Below are positions 1 through 15,375 of a stretch of DNA of 64,000 bases, in pieces (within the stretch, counting starts at the first letter, position 1; each line of letters starts with the position of its first letter). The translations under genes and the position numbers were made by a program. Source of the stretch: Hypericum androsaemum (taxonomy: Eukaryota; Streptophyta; Magnoliopsida; Malpighiales; Hypericaceae); assembly GCA_963995505.1 (NCBI GenBank), contig OZ023182.1, positions 9,850,707 through 9,914,706 of the forward strand, read 5' to 3'. The notes under the pieces were generated by a model. That model was given only the letters and a program-made list of their open reading frames with translations. It made no database searches and was not told where the DNA came from.

Positions 1-2060
1 CTCAGACGCTATATTAATTGTAAACTCACCTTCACCGCGACCTAACAATGTAATTTTTTTAATATTAAAATATCAATATCTAACTGAAAATTTAAGTTAA
101 TAGCTGAATAGTTTTTTTTACAATTATAAATAAATCTATCACACTTGTTTTAATCTCAGTAAACGAGCTCTTGATTACTAGATAAATGATTTAATCTAAT
201 TTTAAGGGAAATAAAATATAGTTGGTATAGAATCGCGCCCGGAACAAAACATATACAAGTCTAATTACATAATTGATACCAATTATACCCGGAACGAGAT
301 AAATGATCGGAAATGCACACTGATAAATTAATATCCTTTCCCGTGAACACCCTGGGGATTGAAAAAAAAAAAAGAAGCTTCATTCCACCATATAGAGAGA
401 AGCTCGTAAACCAGGAGAGAGGAAATCGTTTGCTGGGTTGTGTTGTATTTCCCTTTGTAGCTCTGAATTACTGAATAAAGAGGCAGTAAGGTTTTAAAAA
501 AATTCTATACATAGTGAGCTCTAGTTGTGATTGATGCCTGAAATAAAGCCAAGAGTGAGAAAGGTGGCCACCAATAAATACAAAGAGTGATATTATGGAG
601 GTCAATGGTGAGAGTTGTTGAAAAGCACCCTCTATTTGATAAATTACAAAACATGCAAAAATGCATCGATTATCTATAAATGAGCAAGATTACATAGTGT
701 AGTGGATTCGTCCCAGTAAAGGATGAATTTCTTTTTTAGTACTTGTCTGAATTAAATTAATAATTAGAATGCACATTCAGAAATTGGTATCCTTTCTGGA
801 TAACAGAAAAAGGCAATAGTCTTCTATATATGGCGATGTTGTACTCAAATAGACACTGGAAATCTTTTTTTTTATTTTTTAATAGAAGATCCAATAGCTT
901 TGTTCGGAAGAAGAAAGATGAGCTCCCAATATTAAGTTGGAAAGAGAAAAAAGGTCACAATCCTACTACTCAATCCACTCTCATTTTCTCCAAAACAAAT
1001 AATAAAAATGCACTTTATATTGGTGAGATTTCCTCCGTACACTTTAATACGTGACGGCATACAAAAATTTAGTAGCAAAAGTTATAATTATCTGCGAAAT
1101 TCCGGCCCAATACTTGGGCCCAGGGTAATTTGAAAGTGAGGCCTATCCCAACTCACAGTAGCAATTAGTCACACAGTGGACGTTGGGTTTTGGCGGTGAC
1201 CGGTCGTCCACAAGGAGGAGATGTCAAAACACTCCAGTAGAATCCGCCACTTCTTCTCTTGCATGGTCACGACTCACGCTCACGCACGTTTGTGTCCTAG
1301 CCCTGGCTGCCTGCCCATGCGGCGTTGTCGTTTTGCTCTGAAGTTAAGCGACTGCTAATTGTCTCCATGTTAAATGGAACAACTTACCGCATTTTAACTA
1401 TAAATTAGATACGAGATATTATAAACTAAGAAAATATTGATTATAAACATAACCGCTAATTTTTGCTTGAGTGGATAGAATTTAGGAGTTAATAGAAAAC
1501 GGAAGACACAATTAGTTATTGTTCTTCATTGAGAAAATACAACAAACTAAATAAATAATATATTTTTATTTCACTCTTGTTAATACAAAAAACAAACCCA
1601 TTTTCCTTTTATATTTCCTAACATTTTACCCCTCCTTCTAAGCACAAGAGATATTCCAACCGTCTATTTCGTTCTTTTTTCTTTCTTTTCCTTTCTCCAA
1701 ATAGTTGTGCAAGACTAATTTTGACATCAACTCAGAGCTAATTTGTTGCTCCAAGTGGTTAATAAGAATACAACGTATTAGAATCTCCATATTTAATTTA
1801 AAATTTTGGTGAATCTTTCACACAAATAAATTTGCACCCACTCTTACACTAAGTAATGTGTGATTCTCAACACGTCTTTTTATAGTATGTTAAAATCTTC
1901 ATATCTATTCCAATATTTCAAGTCGATAAATTGGTAAATTTTTCGTATTTATAAACTTGTCTTTCACTTTTGTACTAAACAAAGTGAGATTCTTAAAGCA
2001 ACACCTGACCGGCTAATATAATGTATTAAAACACTTGGGCATTTGATGAGCTGTTGCCGA
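1..2060. other. AT-rich intergenic DNA, no gene seen
   Basis: About 2 kb of AT-rich sequence with only short spurious reading frames. I see no splice-supported exon, RNA gene or clear transposon terminus. It lies upstream of the truncated AdoMetDC leader and may contain decayed repeats. Confidence 0.5.
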
Positions 2061-2304
2061 GTCGGAAATGAATCTTTATCCAAATTTCACATTTATTACC
2101 TCTGACTTATTGAGTTACATTTCCCATGTATTCACAGGGTTTGGATTCAGGGGGGACTACATAAAAATCATCCCCATGGTATGGACTAAATATGGGCCTT
2201 TAGATTTGGTCAAATTCTTTTTTTACAAATCTGATGGCCAGAATCTATTGAGGGTATTTTCGAGTTTTTACCCAAACATACTCATTAGAGTTTCACCTTT
2301 TTTC

Positions 2305-2312
2305 TATATAAT
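2305..2312 (+). promoter_or_regulatory. TATA box of the AdoMetDC-type leader
   Basis: The motif ctatataa sits just upstream of a pyrimidine-rich stretch and a leader of about 250 bp that ends in an intron. Position and composition fit the core promoter of the S-adenosylmethionine decarboxylase leader downstream. Confidence 0.5.
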
Positions 2313-3004
2313 CCCCCCTATATAGATCCCCGGCCGTAGCATTTCTACAGAAACTCTCTCAACCCTCGAAAGGAATTATAGCCGCTGCCGCCTGCCCTTT
2401 CCTCAAATTAGGGTTTCTGAGATTTGGATTTTCGGCTGTTAGAGCAATTTTTCTCTGCGAAGCTCTCAACTTTCGGTCCTTTGAAGAAGCTAGAGGGGAT
2501 TTGCTTGAAGAGTTTTCATTGGTTTTTAAAATATTTATCGATAATAATTTATCCCTCTTGATCTCGATCTTCGTCATTTCGGCTCTGTTCTTATCAATTG
2601 TAGGGAAATTAAGGTATTTTTTTCTTGAATGGGTATGTGATTATGCGAGTTTGCGATTATATAGAATAATTGGAATTAGGGTTCTTTCTTTTTTATTCGT
2701 TTGGAATTGGTGTAGATTTGATTAATTACCGAATGGGTTTCGAAAAGATTCATTATTTTGGTTGTTTGCTTTGTTATAATTTCTTTGAGGAACAGATCTG
2801 TATTGATGAGAAAGTTTAGATTTTTATGTTAATAAATGTATGTGGTTGGTTCATGTTGTTGAGATTTTGTGTCGGTGGGACGGTTTGTTGGATATTGGTA
2901 GGCCCGTGGTTCTTGTTGTTGATGATGTTTGTTTCGTTTTTGGTGAGTGGACTTTGTTTGGTGCTTATCTTTTGTTGGTTTTTGTTGTTGCAGGAAGAGC
3001 GTGA

Positions 3005-3013
3005 ATGAGCTAA
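3005..3013 (+). CDS. Tiny uORF (Met-Ser-stop) overlapping the small uORF by one base
   Basis: ATG AGC TAA; the last A is also the first base of the next ATG. This one-base overlap between a tiny and a small uORF is the established architecture of plant AdoMetDC leaders, where the tiny uORF sets reinitiation when polyamines are low. It lies 11 bases after the leader-intron acceptor. Confidence 0.7.
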   Translation: MS

Positions 3014-3102
3014 TGGAGTCGAAAGGTGGTAAAAAGAAGTCTAGTAGTAGTAGTAATTCCTCGTTCTATGAAGCTCCCCTAGTAATTCCTCATTTTTGGT
3101 AA
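3013..3102 (+). CDS. Truncated AdoMetDC small uORF peptide (29 aa)
   Basis: The peptide starts MESKGGKKKSSSSS and reaches FYEAPL, matching the start of the conserved small-uORF peptide of plant AdoMetDC mRNAs. It then switches to VIPHFW and stops at residue 29. The family peptide is about 50 residues; the missing C-terminal part includes residues known to cause ribosome stalling. The break follows a short direct repeat (agtaattcctc twice), suggesting a local rearrangement. The stop codon lies in ggtaagtgg, which also looks like a splice donor, so a spliced chimeric transcript cannot be excluded. Confidence 0.68.
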   Translation: MESKGGKKKSSSSSNSSFYEAPLVIPHFW

Positions 3103-3254
3103 GTGGCCTCCCCGCCGCTCCCCCTCCTTCCCCGCCGCTCCCCCTCCTTATCACGAGTCATTTATGAACTCATGATTTTTATTTTAGGGATATAATTGGT
3201 TGTTGGATTTGGATATTGTTTGATGGATATTTATTTCGGGATTTTTGCTGCTAT

Positions 3255-3795
3255 TGTTGTTCCTAGATGAATGACACCAATATTAAAGTAGAATGATACC
3301 AATATTCTAGAACGATGATACCAATATTCGAAAAAAATGAAACCAATACATTCAAATGGTATACATTTTCACTTATAATGGGATACTAATATTGGAGAAG
3401 ATGAAAATCAATATCACGGTGGAATGAAACCAATATCATAGAAGAATGAAACCAATATCCGAGAAGATGGAAACCAATATCATAGTAGAATGAAACCAAT
3501 ATCATAGTAGAATGAAACTAATAACATAGAAGATGGAAACCAATATCATAGTAGAATGAAACCAATATCATAGTAGAATGAAACCAATAGCATAGAAGAT
3601 GAAACCAATAACATAGAAGATGGAAACTAATATCATAGTAGAATGAAACCAGTATCATAGTAGAATGAAACCAATAACATAGAAGATGGAAACCAATATC
3701 ATAATAGAATGAAACCAGTATCATAGTAGAATGAAACCAATAGCATAGAAGATGAAAACCAATATCCGAGAAAATGGAAACCAATATTCCCATAC
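3255..3795. repeat. Minisatellite, unit about 22 bp (gaatgaaaccaatatcatag)
   Basis: About twenty imperfect tandem copies of a unit containing gaatgaaaccaatatcatag and variants (caatagcatagaagatg, caatatccgagaag). Copies degrade at both ends. The repeat makes an artefactual reading frame on the reverse strand. The core aaccaatatc also recurs at 6360-6560. Confidence 0.9.
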
Positions 3796-3799
3796 TTGT

Positions 3800-6355
3800 A
3801 TTTCCATAATTTGTATTATTTTGCTGATATATTTTTTAATTATTTTAATTATTGTATTTCCAATATTGCCCCTATCCCTTTCAGTGGAGATTACCCATGT
3901 CCCCACTGAATTTGAACCCGTATTCACACCCATAAAAAAATTAGGTTATTCGTTTTTCATTTAATTTCTGACATCTTTCCAATTTATGATGTCTGCTTCC
4001 TGTGGGGTTTGGTTGATTTCATAATATTATTCTGTCCGAGACCCAAATTAATGACGCCTTAAACCAAATAAATATAATGCATCGATTTAATCTATCCACT
4101 AGGATTGTGCACCAATAATAATACAAATTAATGAAACTTTTTTTGTCATTGAAAAAACGATGTTGATTTTTTATGAGTGATATAAACAGATGTAGATAGG
4201 TTAACAAGAAATAGTCTAATTGGTAAGAGATTTCGATTAAGCAATTTGAATTTATATCTTACGAATAAAAGATACTATTGAGAGTGCCAGTGCTAAATAG
4301 GGTCCGGTAATTTTTGACTCTTAATTAATAATATTTTACCATAAATATTTTCGTGATCATAAATTAAATTATAGAAACAGAGCTAATCCACGTCTATATC
4401 AATGGAATATCGTCCCAACAGCCCGCGGCTTCTAAATGATATTTAACAAATTACTGAACTTACATGATTTTGCCAATAATAAATATGTTTATGTTTATTA
4501 GATATATAGAGTTGTAACAATGGGTATATTTGTCCAATCCATTTACATGGGTTGGACTGGCATTTTCTTTTCTAATAAAATATATTTACCTAAAAATCTG
4601 TTTATTTTTCAATAAACAATTTGGTGGTGGAAATTCAATCACACGATCATTAAATAGATAGATAGCATTGCACCCAAAAAAATATAGATAGCAACCGGAT
4701 TCTGATCCATGCGACAATAATAATTGAGCCAAAACAGACGTAGAAGAAACGGTATTTGACTTCATTAAAGAGTACCTTTTATTTAATTTGTTGGAATTCT
4801 TTTGGAATTAAGGGCAGCATATGGAAATTGCATAACTAGCTGTCAACCCACAGTTTTCCCACCTCAATGCGCAGTTTCCAATTGATTCCAGCATCCCAAT
4901 TGATATTTTTGGATGAAAGTTATCAAAACCAATTATCTCAAATTGACAAAGTATCCACTTAAAAAATATTAATGCAAAACTTTCGCCACCATACCTATTT
5001 TTAATATCGGTAATTTTTCTATTACTTTTGTTTTCCTTTACCCTTTACATGAAATGCCACACTTTAATTACCTAAGTATTTTGGACATGTATTTGTTTTG
5101 GGAAAGTTTAAACATGTCATGTTGCAAGCATAAAGGAGCAGCTAACCGAAAAGGTTCGAATTTATTCGTCGTCCACTTTCGCATCGTGTGGTCCAAACTC
5201 CCTCCCATTTTTTCAATTTAATTAGATTCTTCGAGATTTTAAAATTTTTAATATAGCATATTCCAGCATTTTAATTTATACGTCAATGCATTTAAAGATG
5301 GAAGAGATGATGTGCAGTTTCAGGAAAAAGTATAGACATATGACTGCAGTTGAATTAAGTACGGTATAATTAATGTGAGTAAGTTAAAGTGTTAAAACAC
5401 TTGAATTTATTTAAGAGATTTTGTTTCAAATTACGCCAATAAAAATAACATTGAAAAAATGATTTAAAAAATAACGTCTAATAACGCTTAAACTCTCGAG
5501 CTTTTGCCAAAAAAAAAATTAAATACGGTATCCTTCATCAAATGTGTTGGTGGAGGACAACCTTAAATACTGTACGGTTTTATCGCAAGGTATCCTCGTT
5601 TCACTGTCAAATTACCTACATTTTTATTTCCCCACGGAACCTCCCTTTTCTCTATCACATTTATTTTCTCGAACTACTCTCTGGTTTATCAACGGGTTCT
5701 ATATTAAGTACCATATACATAAAAATACGAAAGCATTTTCCCTGTTTTTGTGTTTCGATTGAAAACATTTCCAATGCCTCAAAAAACTCCGTAACAGTGC
5801 TCTTCAAAAAACTCCGTAACAGTACCAAGTATCAACAACATAAAAATATCTAAAAAGTCCATTCCCGTTGAAAACGATGCGATATTTCGATTGCAACGCA
5901 TCCGCCGAAAATGCCAACAAAAAGACAAGCAATATGAAAGGGACCACATAAAATACATTGTGATAGAGTTTTGTGGCATCAGAATTTCGAAGAGATCGGC
6001 GATTGCGAGATTACGAGTTCTTCTTTCGTCATTCTATTAATTAAACTATACTTTTACAAAAAAAACATTGTGAATGAGATACTTTTGGTAATAACCGGAA
6101 GCGGTAAATGATTTATTAATTCGAGTAATTTCGTGATAATTTATAATGAATTTGACCACTTCCATCATGTCAATCGGATCAGGATCGTGGACACTCAATT
6201 CCAAAAGAAAGCCAAATCCAGCCTTTCTAATATATCCACTTATTTGATCCTTGAAAGCTTGTGAGGTTTGCTTATGCAAATACTCATTCACGTTTATTAT
6301 CTTGCTGGGCTTGCAAAATAGCACACAACTCTAACAACAACAAAAATACAGCTTT
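3800..6355. other. AT-rich intergenic DNA, no gene seen
   Basis: No reading frame resembles a known protein. An 18-bp direct repeat (aaaaaactccgtaacagt) lies around 5775-5823. A stretch near 4212-4260 looks faintly like a tRNA-derived SINE (tagtctaattggtaagag). The rest is low-complexity AT-rich sequence. Confidence 0.45.
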
Positions 6356-6359
6356 TATC

Positions 6360-6600
6360 AAGAACCAATATGATAATTTTATCATTGAAACTAATGAACT
6401 TCAAAACCAATATCTAAACAGTTGAAAACCAATATCAAATCAGCTACAAACCAATATCATCATATCATCAAAACAGAGATCAATACAGGTTCAAACGTAT
6501 ATCAACAACAGAGAAAAACATATATCATCTCTTATTTTCGAAATCAGAACACCTTAATCTTTATCAAACCAATATCAGTACATCCAATGCACAACATTCA
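6360..6600. repeat. Dispersed copies of the aaccaatatc motif
   Basis: At least five copies of aaccaatat(c) occur within about 200 bp, in the same orientation as the 3.3-3.8 kb minisatellite. The two clusters may belong to one repeat-bearing transposon or be diverged parts of one array. I cannot define element ends. Confidence 0.5.
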
Positions 6601-6639
6601 ACCTACAAACAAATCAAAAAATAGTACATTTTTCTTCTG

Positions 6640-7980
6640 AGGTTCAACCTTCTGCTTCATCTTCAAATTCTTCTCCAATGAACTTCAATCAACACCGATC
6701 GGCAAAAAATAATAAATTAATACACAAAAATACGATTGCATGTTGGTATAGTGCCACCAAAAATGCATGTTGAAATATAAGCACAGACGAGGACACAATC
6801 GATGCTTCTAAACCCTAATCAGACACCCACAAAGAACCCAATATCTCGGTTATCGAAAAAACACAAATTGGAGGAAGAAAAAAATTACACCTTGAATAGG
6901 GACGCTTCTCCTAACGGAGAGGAAGAGAAGACTAATGGAGCACTGGAGAATGAGCACGGAACGGTGGCGCGCGGAGGGGTGATGGTCACGGAGGGGAAGG
7001 CGGGCACGGAGCGGGAAGGAAAGCACGGATTGGACAGGAGAGCAATAGGAAATTTGTGGAAGGCGAGCACGGAGAAGTGCCGGTCACTGAGAGGCGGGCG
7101 CGGAGGAGTGGCGGTCACAAACGGGAAGAAGAGCGCGGAGGAGAGGCGGCCACGGCTCGGTGGCAGTCGGAAGAAGAGACGGAGAGCAATATGAAACAAA
7201 TGGAAGCGGGAGGAAAAGGGTTTGTCCCGAAATTTTGGTTTTTGATATGGGAGAGGAAGAGTCAGCCTTTTCATTATTAAAAAGGTATATTTTGTTGTCT
7301 GAAATTGTCAAAAATGTCCCCGCTGATTTTTAACCATCAGATCGTCAAATTTGGCCACCCAATCAAATCTGACGGCTGAGAATGTAGTCCCCACCTACGA
7401 AGTATATTTCTTTAGTCCACACTCAATCCGCTCTCCCTGCAAGGCCCACAATAACTAACAAACCAAAAAGAAAGAAAAGATAAATCCTTAATTAACAGCG
7501 TACCTTACCTTCGAGAAAAGGCAGTCATAATTAGGCATCTCATTTATTTCTACCAGGTTATTTTTTAATTATTTCATCCATCAAGTCAATGGCTTCTTCT
7601 CAAGAAAAAGCAACTCTTATAATTCTCATTAAACACAAAGTTATTACGTTTCTTATAATTCTTATTTTATCCAAACAGTAGCAATATCCTAAACAAAACA
7701 AAAAATAGAAGCCACATCTAAATCAACCAATATTGCTATAATTTAAGCCGGATATAGAGTTTGGGTTATCTCAATATAGATATATTAAAAAAATTAATAG
7801 AGATAACTTCAAATTAAAATTAGCCGGCGCCTAATTCCAGATAGCTTTTTTTTTCTCCTAAAGGGAGGTGGCCTTTTATTTTGAAAGGTAATACTGGGTG
7901 GATTTTATTGTTTTAACCAAAAATAAATAAAATATTTAAATGAAATAACATATATAAAAAGGATAAGCAGTAGACTGAAA
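6640..7980. other. GC-rich then AT-rich spacer upstream of hexokinase
   Basis: From 6880 to 7190 a purine-rich, GC-rich block contains an imperfect internal repeat (cggtcac..gag..gcgggc) and overlapping open frames on both strands. None looks like a real protein. From 7270 to 7980 the sequence is AT-rich and includes the hexokinase upstream region. Confidence 0.4.
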
Positions 7981-7997
7981 AATGGAATCCGGATAAT

Positions 7998-8006
7998 AAT
8001 ATAAAG
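7998..8006 (+). promoter_or_regulatory. Probable hexokinase TATA box
   Basis: aatataaag lies about 150 bp upstream of the hexokinase ATG. A CT-repeat (ctctctctctctct near 8055-8067) in the presumed 5' UTR follows it, a common arrangement in plant promoters. Confidence 0.5.
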
Positions 8007-8152
8007 CCCAGATCAGAATTCCACGCTTTACTCCCCGAGAAATATCCACAATCTCTCTCTCTCTCTCTAAACCAGAACCCACACAGAGATTATAAAAATC
8101 TAGTCTTTCCAAAACTGCAAGCGAAGGTTAACGAATAAAGGAGCTGCCTTTG

Positions 8153-12199
<4,047 letters not shown>

Positions 12200-13200
12200 T
12201 CACACACGGCCGGCCTCTGATAAAAGAATTATAAGAGCTTCAATTTTTTTGTATACTAGATTTTTCTTTTGCTCCCTGTAGGAAATACAATTTATAATCG
12301 GTACAGGCAATGCCTGACGGGCTTTAACCATCCATCCTAGTCTCATTTTTCGTGTTCCAATGTGCTTTAGAATAAAGGGATGGCTTGTAAACTGTTTTAT
12401 CCTCGAGAGGAACATGTCTTTTCCTCTTTTTCTCAAATGGGAATAGTACGAGGTTGGATTACAGCTTGTTGCATGATATTTACTGCTATAATATAATGCT
12501 CTGCTTCCTTGGTTACCTATTGTCCGTGGGAAGAAGAACCTTAACTAGGATCAGAAGTTGATGAAACTGTGTCATGGGTTGATGAACCTTCGGATGGAAG
12601 AACTCAACTGAGTTTTTTTTTTATCAAGCAAAAAGATGGTAAGAACTCCCGAGGGATCTTGCTGGTAAACAGGTTGTTACTGCCATTAAAAACCTTCAGC
12701 CCATAGACCTGATGGAATGCTGCCCGCCCGTAAATGCATGCAGTGTTTTCAAATCTAAGCATCACCAGGCTGCTACAGTTCCCGAGACAATTCTCCTTGT
12801 CCAACACCGAATCGAGTAAAGACCAATTCATGGAGTTAGATTGGTACTCATCCAAAAGCAAGATTGATCAAGTCTCACGTATTTTATCCTCTTTCCAAAA
12901 TAAACCTCTCAGAACCAAAAAAGATGACTGATAGTACGAGGAAACTAAAGTACCTGAATGCAACACCAACCATCATCAGGATTCCACCAATCGTCCCGAA
13001 TGTCCTCCTCACCAAACCAACGGAACATCAAAAAAGGAAAAAGCAGAGCACATCGCATAATTGTACAGGTATATACCAACAAAAAGGCCATCTCTCGAAG
13101 CAACAATCCATTTTTTATTATTGGACGGAAGAACCCAGAAGTAGCTAGTATTACACATGCCACGAACAAGAGAAGCAATCTCCATTGATTTGATTGGTAC
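12200..13200. other. Hexokinase 3' UTR, spacer and HIBADH-like 3' UTR; left end of the duplicated segment
   Basis: The hexokinase 3' UTR probably ends near 12450. Sequence from about 12537 (ttaactaggatcagaagtt) reappears at 19433, and 12970-13190 reappears at 20025-20140 plus 24805-24925, so this spacer is the left part of the tandem duplicated unit. The block 12605-12960 has a reverse-strand open frame I do not recognise. 12970-13200 is probably 3' UTR of the dehydrogenase on the reverse strand. Confidence 0.6.
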
Positions 13201-14229
13201 CTAAGCCTTCTCCTCTACCTTATCAAGGGAAACATTATTCAACCTCTCGAGAGCGAGAATGAGCGCTTGCGTCCCCAGCCCGCCTTCCCCGTGCGCCTTG
13301 AGCGATAAGTAAAGCTGCTGCGCCAAAGCCAACCCGGGCAACGCGAGCCCCATGTTCTGACACTCATTCAAACATATTCCTAAATCCTTGACGAAATGGT
13401 TCACATAGAACCCGGCCTCGAAATCCCTCTTCAAGATCCTACCACCGTGCACCTCCAGCGACTTGGACCCGGCTGCCCCCGTCGATATAGCGTCTAAGTA
13501 GAGCTCTACGTTAAGCCCCGACTTATAAGCATACACCATCCCTTCCACTAGCCCTACCATAGTGGACGCAATTGTAATTTGGTTAGCCAATTTCGCGAAC
13601 TGCCCCTTCCCAGGGGCACCCATGTAATTTACCTTCCCCAGCAGCGAGAAGAGTGGGTTCAGCCTCCGGATTAGGGTTTCCTCCCCTCCCGCGAAGATCG
13701 CGAGGGTCCCGTTCCTGGCGCCCCGGTCGCCGCCGGAGACCGGTGCGTCGACGGAGTGGCATCCCTTAGCGGAGGCGGCGGCCGCGATCTCGGCGGCGAG
13801 GGAGGGCTCGGAGGTGGTCATGTCGACGAGGACGCCACCGGGGCGGAGGCCGGGGAGGGCGCCGGCGGCTGGGTCGAGGAGGACCTGGCGGACGTCGGAG
13901 GGGAAGCCGACGATGGAGAAGACGACGTCGGAGGTGGCGGCGAGGGAGAGAGGGGAGTCGGCGAGGTGGGCCCCCATGGAGACGAGGGGCTGGGCTTTGG
14001 CGAGGGTCCGGTTGAAGACGGTGACGGTGTAGCCGGCGCTGAGGATGTGGGCGCACATGGCCCGGCCCATTACGCCGGTCCCGATCCAGCCCACGCGGGT
14101 GTTGGACGGGCCCACTGGCTCTGCGGCGGCGGCGGAGGAGGCCATGGCGTGACGGAAGGAGGAGAGGAAGAGACGAGGGAGCGAGGTGGTTATTGTTAAG
14201 ATGTTGCGACGTAGGAGCGAGAGTGGCAT
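13201..14229 (-). CDS. 3-hydroxyisobutyrate dehydrogenase-like protein, 342 aa, single exon
   Basis: An NAD(P)-dependent beta-hydroxyacid dehydrogenase: HIBADH converts 3-hydroxyisobutyrate to methylmalonate semialdehyde in mitochondrial valine breakdown; substrates of the plant -like 1 group are less certain. The N-terminus (MPLSLLRRNILTITTSLPRL) is basic and Ser-rich like an organelle transit peptide; a second Met at residue 29 could start a cytosolic form. Rossmann loop GWIGTGVMG is at residues 47-55, substrate motif DAPVSGGDRGARNG from 161, catalytic Lys 213 in GQFAKLANQ, and a C-terminal helical domain runs to residue 342. The gene is intronless and GC-rich in its 5' half, which gives spurious antisense frames. 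It is convergent with hexokinase and divergent from a methyltransferase copy. A ruined paralogue lies at 24.9-28.4 kb. Confidence 0.93.
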   Translation of the reverse strand: MPLSLLRRNILTITTSLPRLFLSSFRHAMASSAAAAEPVGPSNTRVGWIGTGVMGRAMCAHILSAGYTVTVFNRTLAKAQPLVSMGAHLADSPLSLAATSDVVFSIVGFPSDVRQVLLDPAAGALPGLRPGGVLVDMTTSEPSLAAEIAAAASAKGCHSVDAPVSGGDRGARNGTLAIFAGGEETLIRRLNPLFSLLGKVNYMGAPGKGQFAKLANQITIASTMVGLVEGMVYAYKSGLNVELYLDAISTGAAGSKSLEVHGGRILKRDFEAGFYVNHFVKDLGICLNECQNMGLALPGLALAQQLYLSLKAHGEGGLGTQALILALERLNNVSLDKVEEKA

Positions 14230-14279
14230 TTCTGTCTTTTTGTGGCCTTTAGGGGATAAGAGGACTCCACATTAGTGCG

Positions 14280-14900
14280 GTGGAAATTATTGGGGTAAAA
14301 GGCCGTTTTCAGGTCACTCAATTATAAGTCTTTCCCTCCTTGGTCATCAAATTTTGTTTTCTTTTATAGCTCACCAAATTACAATTGAGTTATTTTTTTC
14401 TGGTCATTCTATCAAATTTGGACACGGAGAAGTGATTTTACACACGAAAACACAACATTATAATGCGAAAAAAAGTGTGATGAATTTGAATATAGTACCT
14501 AAAATTTATAATGTTGTTAGTTTGAATTCCGAATGAAACTCTGTAAATTTAGTATCTATCAATTCATATTTGAACAAAATTATATTTTTTAAAATGCTCG
14601 AACTCAAATTCTTTTCTAACTAGATCTACATATATTTGATGGTAAATAGAACTCCATGGCGTTATGAAGACTAATTACAAAATGTCAATTTAATCTATAT
14701 TGTAATATTCAAGTATCTATTCTTAAGTTGACTTAATCATGTTTCAACAGAAATAATAATTTTATTTTTAAACGTTCGAACTCAATTTTTTTCTAACTTA
14801 GATCTACAAATACTTTATGGTAAATGGAACTCGAAGCTGTTATGATGACTAATTACAAAATATCAATTTAATCCATCTGTTTGCTGTATAAAGGTCCAAG
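14280..14900. repeat. Divergent-promoter spacer, unit 1 copy
   Basis: The spacer between the dehydrogenase and methyltransferase starts. It is clearly similar to 29090-29570 (shared ggtaaatagaactcca, tatcaatttaatccatctg, ctgtataaaggtccaag), showing it belongs to the tandem segmental duplication. It also has internal near-repeats (gatctacatatatttgatgg then gatctacaaatactttatgg). Downstream it is interrupted by the composite hAT element at 14901. Confidence 0.8.
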
Positions 14901-15245
14901 TAGGAATGACAATAGGCAGGATCCGGGCAAGATCTATAGGACCCAGATCTTTGCCCTCTTTTGTGAAGGTCGACACAGATTCTTACCCTTATTCTCTTTA
15001 AAAATAAGGATCAGGGTAGGATTTGAGTCCTAAAAAATTGGATAGGATCAGGGCGACCCGCGGGTCTGTATTATTTAAAAATTAAATATTTTTTGAAAAA
15101 ATTAATCCATACTTGTTCGCAATAGCGAAGCACTCGAAAAATGTGAATATAATTTATTATTTTACTAAAATAAGTCAATATAAAAAATAAATCAAATAAA
15201 CTACAAATTAATATGACAATTGAAAGCTAGAATATATTAGAATGC

Positions 15246-15340
15246 TGCCAAAGGGCTTGTAGCCCAACGGCACAAGGCGTTGTATATAATCAGGAGGTCC
15301 AGGGTTCAATCCCTGAGGTAGACGAATTTACCTCTCAAAA

Positions 15341-15372
<32 letters not shown>
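15246..15372 (+). mobile_element. tRNA-derived SINE with (A)n(AT)n tail
   Basis: A-box-like cttgtagcccaacggca and B-box ggttcaatccc are about 35 bp apart, as in a pol III promoter. A short body (ggtagacgaatttacctctc) and an aaaaaaaa(at)n tail follow. It lies inside the left unit of the hAT composite, so it was inserted into or carried by that element. Flanking duplications could not be fixed. Confidence 0.75.

Positions 15373-15375
<3 letters not shown>

Larger units (their letters stand above)
2340..3102 (+). pseudogene. Severed 5' leader of an S-adenosylmethionine decarboxylase gene (leader exon, intron, uORFs; no main ORF)
   Basis: The segment has the layout of a plant AdoMetDC transcript leader: a pyrimidine-rich leader exon, an intron with donor near 2602 (tgtagGTAGGG region) or slightly later and acceptor ttgttgcag at 2993, then overlapping tiny and small upstream ORFs. 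In plant AdoMetDC the small uORF encodes a conserved peptide of about 50 residues that causes polyamine-dependent translational repression. Here the peptide matches only up to FYEAPL, then diverges and stops. The decarboxylase, which should follow within a few hundred bases, is absent from the downstream 5 kb, which hold a minisatellite and repeats. I infer a broken gene copy or a leader captured by rearrangement. Whether it is transcribed cannot be seen. Confidence 0.72.

Noticed and set aside
3518..3793. Reverse-strand frame with repeated FHLLCYWFHSTMILVS
   Set aside because: Generated by the 22-bp minisatellite.
3255..3795. CRISPR-like array
   Set aside because: Repeats are contiguous and degenerate, with no unique spacers, and this is a plant nuclear context.
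6802..7280. Overlapping basic and Pro-rich frames upstream of hexokinase
   Set aside because: No recognisable motif; GC- and purine-rich composition with internal repetition explains the open frames.
13756..14199. Gly/Asp-rich forward frame of 147 codons and an Arg-rich frame opposite the dehydrogenase
   Set aside because: Antisense shadow of the GC-rich 5' half of the real reverse-strand gene, which has clear family motifs.
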